Positions 57,770 to 64,000 of a stretch of DNA of 64,000 bases are shown here, piece after piece. The DNA comes from Aquilaria yunnanensis. Taxonomy: Eukaryota > Streptophyta > Magnoliopsida > Malvales > Thymelaeaceae. Every line of letters begins with the position of its first letter. Position 1 is the first letter of the stretch. The position numbers and the translations under genes are program-made. Under the pieces are notes generated by a model, which was given only the letters and a program-made list of their open reading frames with translations, had not been told where the DNA came from and made no database searches. The stretch spans positions 80,726,001 through 80,790,000 of the forward strand of contig CM077597.1 in the NCBI GenBank assembly GCA_039654915.1, given 5' to 3'.

Positions 57770-58990
57770 TTAAAATGGGAAATAAAATACAACTTAAGGA
57801 TAAAAAGGTCGTGCAACATTTTTGACATATTCATGCTTTTTATCATTGATTCATATATATATAATTATGAGGTTTTTGAAAATTTTAAATTTCAATTAAA
57901 ATACTTCATTCAAGTTTAAGGGTACAAAAAATTGAGAATTTATGTTTGAGGACTTGTCCCAAAAATATATAATTTAATTAAGTACATATTTGTTATAAAA
58001 TTTTAACTTATTATGACTATTTAAGATTTTTGTTCCCATTAAAAGTTATACTTAATAAATAAATTTAAGCAAATGTAGTGAAGCTAAAAAATAACATGCA
58101 GATTCCTCTATTTTGTTCTTTAGAAAGTAAACATGAGACTTCTATTTTTTTTCTTTCTCTTTCAAATTCCTATTGCTAATTATACCTCTAATAAATATAC
58201 AATGCTAAATTAATTTAAGTCTCTTTTCAAAAATAAAACACCACATAAGTTAAAGGGTATAAAAATCAATGAAAATTTTGTCACTTTCATACGTTTTTTA
58301 ATTTTGATAATAGAACACTACGTTGCATAAAAATATAATGTTTATAATGTAATTAAAAAATCTATCATTAAAACAGGGAAATAAAATAAAACTTAGGGAT
58401 AAAAAGGCCCAACATTTGACATATTCATACCTTTTATGATTTTTATCAAATTTAAATATTAAAATAGACATAATAAAGAGGTTTTTGAAACTTTTAAGTT
58501 CCAATTAACATACTTCATTCAAGTTTAAGAGTACAAAAAATTGATAAAATTTTATGTTTAAGGTCATGCCCCAAAAATATATACAATTTAATTAAGGACA
58601 TATTTGTTACAAAAGTTTAAGTTATTATGGCTATTTAAGATTTTTTTTGCCATCAAAATTTATACTTAATATATAACTTTAAGTAATTTTATTAAAGCTA
58701 AAAAAAGACATGTGGATTCCTGTTTTTTTTTTTTTAAAACTATGCATATGAGACTTCTATTTTTCCTCTCTTTCTCTTTTAGATTCTTAGTACTAATTAT
58801 ATCATTAATAAATATACAACACCAAATTAATTTGGGCGTCATTAAAAAAATAAAACACCCATAGGTTAAGAGTATAAAAGTAGATAAAAAATTTTATCAC
58901 TTTCATAATTTTTCTAATATTGATAATAGAACACTACGTTGCATGAAAGTATAATTCTTATAATAAAATTTAAATCATTATAACTTCTGA
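57770..58990. repeat. Degenerate tandem duplication, ~600-bp period
   Basis: Landmarks recur in order: GGGATAAAAAGG near 57799 and 58396, TCAAGTTTAAG near 57911 and 58518, AATATACAA near 58194 and 58811, and GATAATAGAACACTACGTTGC near 58306 and 58921. Indels are common, so the duplication is old. No coding sequence. Confidence 0.75.
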
Positions 58991-59824
58991 ACAATTAACG
59001 TGTATGTAAAATAAAAACCTTGCTTCTTTACTTTCTTTGTAGTAAAATTAGTAGTTTGACACAATAAAAACTTTATACTCTCTTAATATATGTCATAAGA
59101 ATTTTTTTATTCTTTTATAGATAGATAATAGTGTGAGGGTGAAAAATATTTACAATTAAGCAAGAAAAGACTTAATTATACTCTTACTGTATGTCAAATA
59201 ATTCTTAGTATATAAAACTAACTTGTAAGAAGAGAACCAAAGTATAGAATATCAACCCAAAAAAACTTGAACCTAACCATTGAGATAAAGATCTAATTTA
59301 TTTAGCATTAATTCAAATTAATCCAAATATGTTTTTTAGGCTGAATAATTAAAAAATTCATAACAATTACTATAAAAATTTTATTTAATAAATTATTATA
59401 GATATATATAATTAGTTTTCAAATGATATTAGTTTTAGATGAAAAATCCTGTAAAAATAAAAATTAATTATTTTGGATAGTCAACTTCAAACAATTGTCT
59501 ACTTTTTTTTCCCCTAATATATGATTTAAACCCCAAATCTTCATGTTAGAGAATTCATGAATTTCTATAACTCTCTAATAAGTAGGGCAAGTCAACCGTA
59601 TAACTTTAATTTCACTTAACAGTATGGGGCCCCAATTAGTATAGATGAAGCTTAGGGTTTAAATTCTTATAAGGTCTCATAGTGTAAAAAGACTCTTATT
59701 AAAAATTTTACTTTTCTCTTCCTAAATAGAGTTAAAAATTTAATATATTTTTATTATTTTTTTAATGTATAAATAATTATTGTTGAATGGTTGTAAGTAT
59801 TAAGTATTATTATTATTATTATTA
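58991..59824. other. AT-rich intergenic sequence
   Basis: No gene recognised. A short (ATT)n microsatellite precedes the MITE at about 59805-59824. Confidence 0.5.
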
Positions 59825-59826
59825 TA

Positions 59827-60038
59827 CTCTCTCCGTCACAAGTTCTATGTAACATTTCAGGTTTTTGACTTAAATTTATTTATTTTAATATTTTTTGGGA
59901 ACAAATTTACAAAATTACATTTAGAAACTATAAAAAATTTACTTTTTAAAGAAATTTAGCAAATATTAATATATAAAAATTTAATTCAAACTTAAGTGAA
60001 AAAACTAAAATGGTGCAAAGAACTTGAGATGAAGATAG
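59827..60038. mobile_element. Stowaway-like MITE (212 bp)
   Basis: It begins CTCTCTCCGTCACAAGTTCT and ends AGAACTTGAGATGAAGATAG, which are inverted repeats of each other with mismatches, flanked by TA on both sides (59825-59826 and 60039-60040). The start resembles the CTCCCTCC terminus of Tc1/mariner-derived Stowaway elements. Confidence 0.78.
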
Positions 60039-60040
60039 TA

Positions 60041-61630
60041 GTTTGAATGGCAAGTGAAAGAGAATGAAAATAAATTGACCCAAAACTAAATTTCAAAAGC
60101 ATTTATAACAAATTTAGGCCATATTTGTCAAATTTAACTAAATTTATGGTTAAGAAATGATTTTTCCAAAAATTAAATTCTAAAAACAATACATGCATAA
60201 TGCTACTTTGAAACAACTCATAGGACTTGATTGGCTACAAAAAACTAATAGAAATATAAGTACATTAATATTATTTATTATAGAGATGTGTTAGTTGTTA
60301 GGAATAAAAACTTATGTTCCAACATTCAAAATGATGACCATATGGGAAAAGATAATTATTATAAATTTTCCAATATTTTAAAATATTGGAGTAAAAAAAA
60401 AATACTTGCTACTGAAATTCCTCTTTATTATCATATAAGCAACTAATTCTACGTGTTAAGAATTTTTTTTTTCTAAAATTTTTCACAATGACCTTTGCTA
60501 CAATAATAATTCTTTTTATTTTTTTCATAGCATGTCCTTGAGTCATATGTGAATTATATGATTGCTCTAATATAGACCAAATACCTAAGCTTTCAAAGTA
60601 TATATTCATCCAAGTAGAGAAAAGAAAACTCAATTGACAAAAATTTTATATTCAAAGATATTTTTCATAGTAGAATAAAATTAGGTCATATTTGTTAAAA
60701 TTAACTAGGTTTAGAAGTCAAAGTAAGTTTAGTAGTCAAAATAGTAAATTTCCCAAAAACCAAACGCTAAACACATCCCACTTTGCCTTTTTTTCCTCCC
60801 TTATTATATTTTTAGTATTGTAATACTACTAAATATCTAAGTAAATAGGTAATTATATATTTAGATCTCTGTAAGTGGATTCTTTTCTTTCCCACATTTT
60901 AGAGTCTTAATACTAACATAACTCGAATTGAATAGACAATATAAATATTTTTATCATTAAAGGAGTAAAAGAACTTATAATTTTAGGATAAAGGAAAAAC
61001 TATATGTGAACTATTATAAAGTTTTCACTTATTTAATTTTTTAATAAATATTTTTTATACCTAAAATTATTTTTTAATATGCAACACTTACAAATTTTCA
61101 TGTGAAACTTTACATAAGTTTTGTCATATAATAAGCTTTCATAGTATATACTCATTCAAGTTGCAAAACTAATAAAACTTAATTGACAAAAAAATTATGT
61201 TCAAAGGTGCCTTTTACAGCAATACAAACTTTAGCTTGAATTTTACCTTATATTTAAGTTTTTATTTAAATAAAATTTTTTTAATAACCCTAGAAATTAA
61301 GGAAAATAAAATTACTAAATTACCCTAAATAAATAAATAAATAAATAAAAATTAATTAACATTTTGTCCTCAAGGGTATTTTTTTAATTTTACCTATCAA
61401 TTTAGAAAATCAATATAAAATTAAGAATCTTGATCCTTCGATGATTCCTTTAGTGGTTATTAAGTCAAATTCCAAACCGGAAGCTCAAAGTCATTTTCTT
61501 TAGGCTAGGGGTATTTTTGTCATTTTCAACTGAGCATCAGATGGAAAATCTAAGAGCACCATTGGATTCTTCTCACAAAAATAAGTCAAAAGAAATTTAC
61601 CTCACTCAATTCTGAATTTGTTTGCTTAGG
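60041..61630. other. AT-rich intergenic sequence, no gene recognised
   Basis: Several short similarities between 60590-60660 and 61140-61220 (for example ACTCAATTGACAAAAA and TTCAAAG(A/G)T) point to an old duplication. No domain-bearing frame. Confidence 0.45.
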
Positions 61631-64000
61631 TTTTAAAAAATTGAGTCTACACACGGGTAGGGTTTAAATCGGGTTCATGCTACCGCTACATAGGATTATT
61701 ATATTTTTATTTATTTATCTATTTATTTTTATTTCCCTAACCCTAATTTTTCTCTTATATAGCATCCAGCCGCAACACCTTTACAATAATGATATCGAAA
61801 AATTAATTCATTTTCTCCTTCCGTTTTGTTTTCCTTAAATTAAATCACATTGAATATTATAATGCCATTATTCGTTTCCTTTCCTTTTTGCATTTGTCCG
61901 CATGTTCCTACACGGTCAAAAGCCTGTAGAAACTACACCTAGGCAAATTAATCTATTCTTTTCTTCTCCCCATCAACCGCCGCCTAAGCCATAAGAAGAA
62001 ATTGGATTTTTCTGAAGATTGTCCACAATTCTTTCATCCGTTCGCACCGGTTGTTTGCCTCCACTTAGTGCTCCATCAAACTTGTGTAAGTCATCTCTCC
62101 ATGCTTTGATTCTTGGTTATTCAAAAATACTAGAATGTTAATTTAATTCCATATTTTACCTCGATTTATTAGATTGAGGAGAAACCCTATTGGAACACAA
62201 AAACAATCCTACACGCACCGGCAATTCTAAATTCATTTGTGTAAGTCTAAATTATTCTATATCCCTCTTTTAATTTTTTTTGTCCAGCACCTAAAGACCT
62301 TATATCTTTGCTGTAAATATTTGGTAGATTATCATTAATCCAAGTTTTGGGTTTTTCCACTCGTTTCTGGTGCAATCTTGTCCATACTTGGTTCTAGGCC
62401 CCGATAAGCCACCGTAGCCTCTTTTAAAAATTTTCTTGGCTGCCAATTTCAAATATTACAGCCCTAATAATTCTTTTTTTCCTTGTTGTCCATGTTGTTA
62501 CAAAGGGTTAGAAAATCCTTACTTGAAGGTTTGGTGCTTCTTTGGACTCCTGGAACGTCAGAGATCCCGAAAACACATCGGTAATCAAAATAAAATTTTT
62601 TCCTTCCAAGATCAGTTTTTACAGCCATTAAATGAGCTTATAAGTTAGTGTATAACCGCTGTAATTTTTAGGATCAATATCAAGAAGGCTCCCAGCACGA
62701 TCCCAAATAGGCACGAGGCCACCAAAGACACCCCGAGACCCTTTTTGCCCACTAGGTAAAATTTCGGCCTAGTTGTTAAGAACATGAACTTTCCAAGTAC
62801 CATTTAGGAAAATTTCTAAATTTTAGCATATTTTCTAATTTTCTACCTTACTAACATTTTGTAGGACTGTCCTAGGAAAATCGCCCTCTTTCGTTGTATT
62901 ATTCCGAACTAGGTAAGGGGGAAGAGCGGGTTAGTTCTCGTGGGTCCTCTTAGGCCCAAAATAAGCATCAACCCAAATAATAAATTTTAAATAAACAATT
63001 GGGCTAAACAAAATCTTTAAACGCGTAGGCAACATGGGTAGGGTAATTAATTAGTTTTTCTAGAATTTTATTTTATTTTATTATATTTTATTTTAGTTCT
63101 CTTCCATTGAGATGTAATTTTGGTTGGTTGGTTGTATGGTTGTAATGATGTGATGTATGATGTATGTTTGGTGCTAGTATCATACTAGGACCGCTTATAA
63201 CAAGAATTAAAATTAGAAATATGTTAGGACCGCCTAAATAAACACCACTAGTACCATGTTTAGGGCCGGCGAGACCAACACTGCTAGTACCATGTTTAGG
63301 GCTGACTAGCTCACTAGCAAGATGATGAGATTGGAAGGAACCGTTAGTGGCATGTTAGGGCCGTAATAAATTATTATAAGCCGATAGATAAAGGATTAGG
63401 AGCGTAAATACTAAATGACCAATTTAGAAAGAATTCACAAGAAATGAGATGAACATTTATAACAAATTCACTTAAAAGATATCATTGATTGTCATGACAT
63501 CATGTAACACTAAACTAAGATAACACGATAAAAGAAATAGGATGCACTAGAATCATGACATTATACTAAAAAGAGTTAAAATAAAATGAGCTACGGTCAT
63601 GCATCAATTGATTGTTGCATATGATTGATGTTTTTCATACTCATGATTGCATTAAGTAAAAGATTTGAAGAGTAAGATAAAACACGAGGCATGCAAGGTT
63701 GGTGACGAACCATATCTGTAAAGGCTCTCCTAGTATTTCCTCTACATTAAATGTCGAGGAAAGTGAATCCCAAGTATTTTTCCCTCAATAAGTAGTATTA
63801 AGCAAGGAAAGCAAGCTAGTTGAGGTTAAATTGAGTTCCATAGGATAATTGGCACCTAAGGGGCAAAAAGGGCAAAATGGTAATTTTGGCCCAAGTCAGT
63901 GGCATGACCGTAATTTTGGTAAAATTAGGTTCATGCAAGTGTTTTGAGCTAGTTAAGTTAAGACCATAGGAATTTATAACCATTTGAACCAAAAGCTTAA
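61631..64000. other. Unassigned right end of the window
   Basis: A TATA-like CTTATATAGC at about 61755 is followed by a leader-like CT-rich sequence and several GTAAG donor-like sites (62084, 62239, 62912). This could be the 5' region of a gene or an LTR whose remainder is outside the window. Short direct repeats with CTAGTACCATGTTTAGGGC lie near 63248 and 63280. The 70-codon frame at 62436-62648 has no recognised domain. Confidence 0.35.

Overview
The window is nuclear DNA from a flowering plant, most likely a eudicot. It is AT-rich, has introns with GT/AG borders, and is packed with nested plant transposable elements. Only one conventional host gene is convincing: a seven-exon TPS-a type terpene synthase (4492-9938, + strand). 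No bacterial features, tRNA or rRNA genes were recognised.

Layout. 1-183 is the end of an inverted LTR related to the large element further right. 184-4400 is intergenic, with a ~0.6-kb sequence duplicated in tandem; a foldback MITE sits in one copy. 4492-9938 is the terpene synthase; its 2.3-kb fifth intron holds a ~1.6-kb foldback element and a mini-CACTA. 10618-32847 is one complete 22.2-kb LTR retrotransposon (5-bp target duplication ATGGG, 3.8-kb LTRs, Ogre/Tat-like primer-binding site and gag). 34046-35210 is a LINE remnant. 37239-53333 is a complete 16.1-kb CACTA transposon (target duplication ACA). Its TNPA-like gene is interrupted by two solo LTRs of one family in opposite orientation, each with its own target duplication. 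55632-57498 holds two TRIM elements, one of them a four-LTR tandem array. The rest, to 64000, is AT-rich, with a ~600-bp tandem duplication, one Stowaway-like MITE and unassigned sequence.

The standout is the cargo of the 22.2-kb retrotransposon. It has no visible pol and its gag is broken, yet its LTRs are almost identical, so it moved recently and presumably with help from another element. Between the gag remnant and the 3' LTR lie a tandem triplicate of a 182-codon gene and then an intact, intronless 209-aa LOG-type (cytokinin-activating phosphoribohydrolase) gene. The 182-aa protein has a basic stretch and a four-cysteine knuckle resembling the nucleic-acid-binding proteins of Betaflexiviridae-type plant RNA viruses. 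Two of the three copies are open and the middle one has two stops. A TATA-like box precedes copies 2 and 3 and the LOG gene. Downstream are about 55 and 27 copies of two related hairpin-forming satellite units (~47 and ~85 bp) in the hypervariable 3' region. A retroelement that may carry a silencing-suppressor-like protein and a hormone-activating enzyme is the best candidate here for an undescribed system. Its function is inference from sequence alone.
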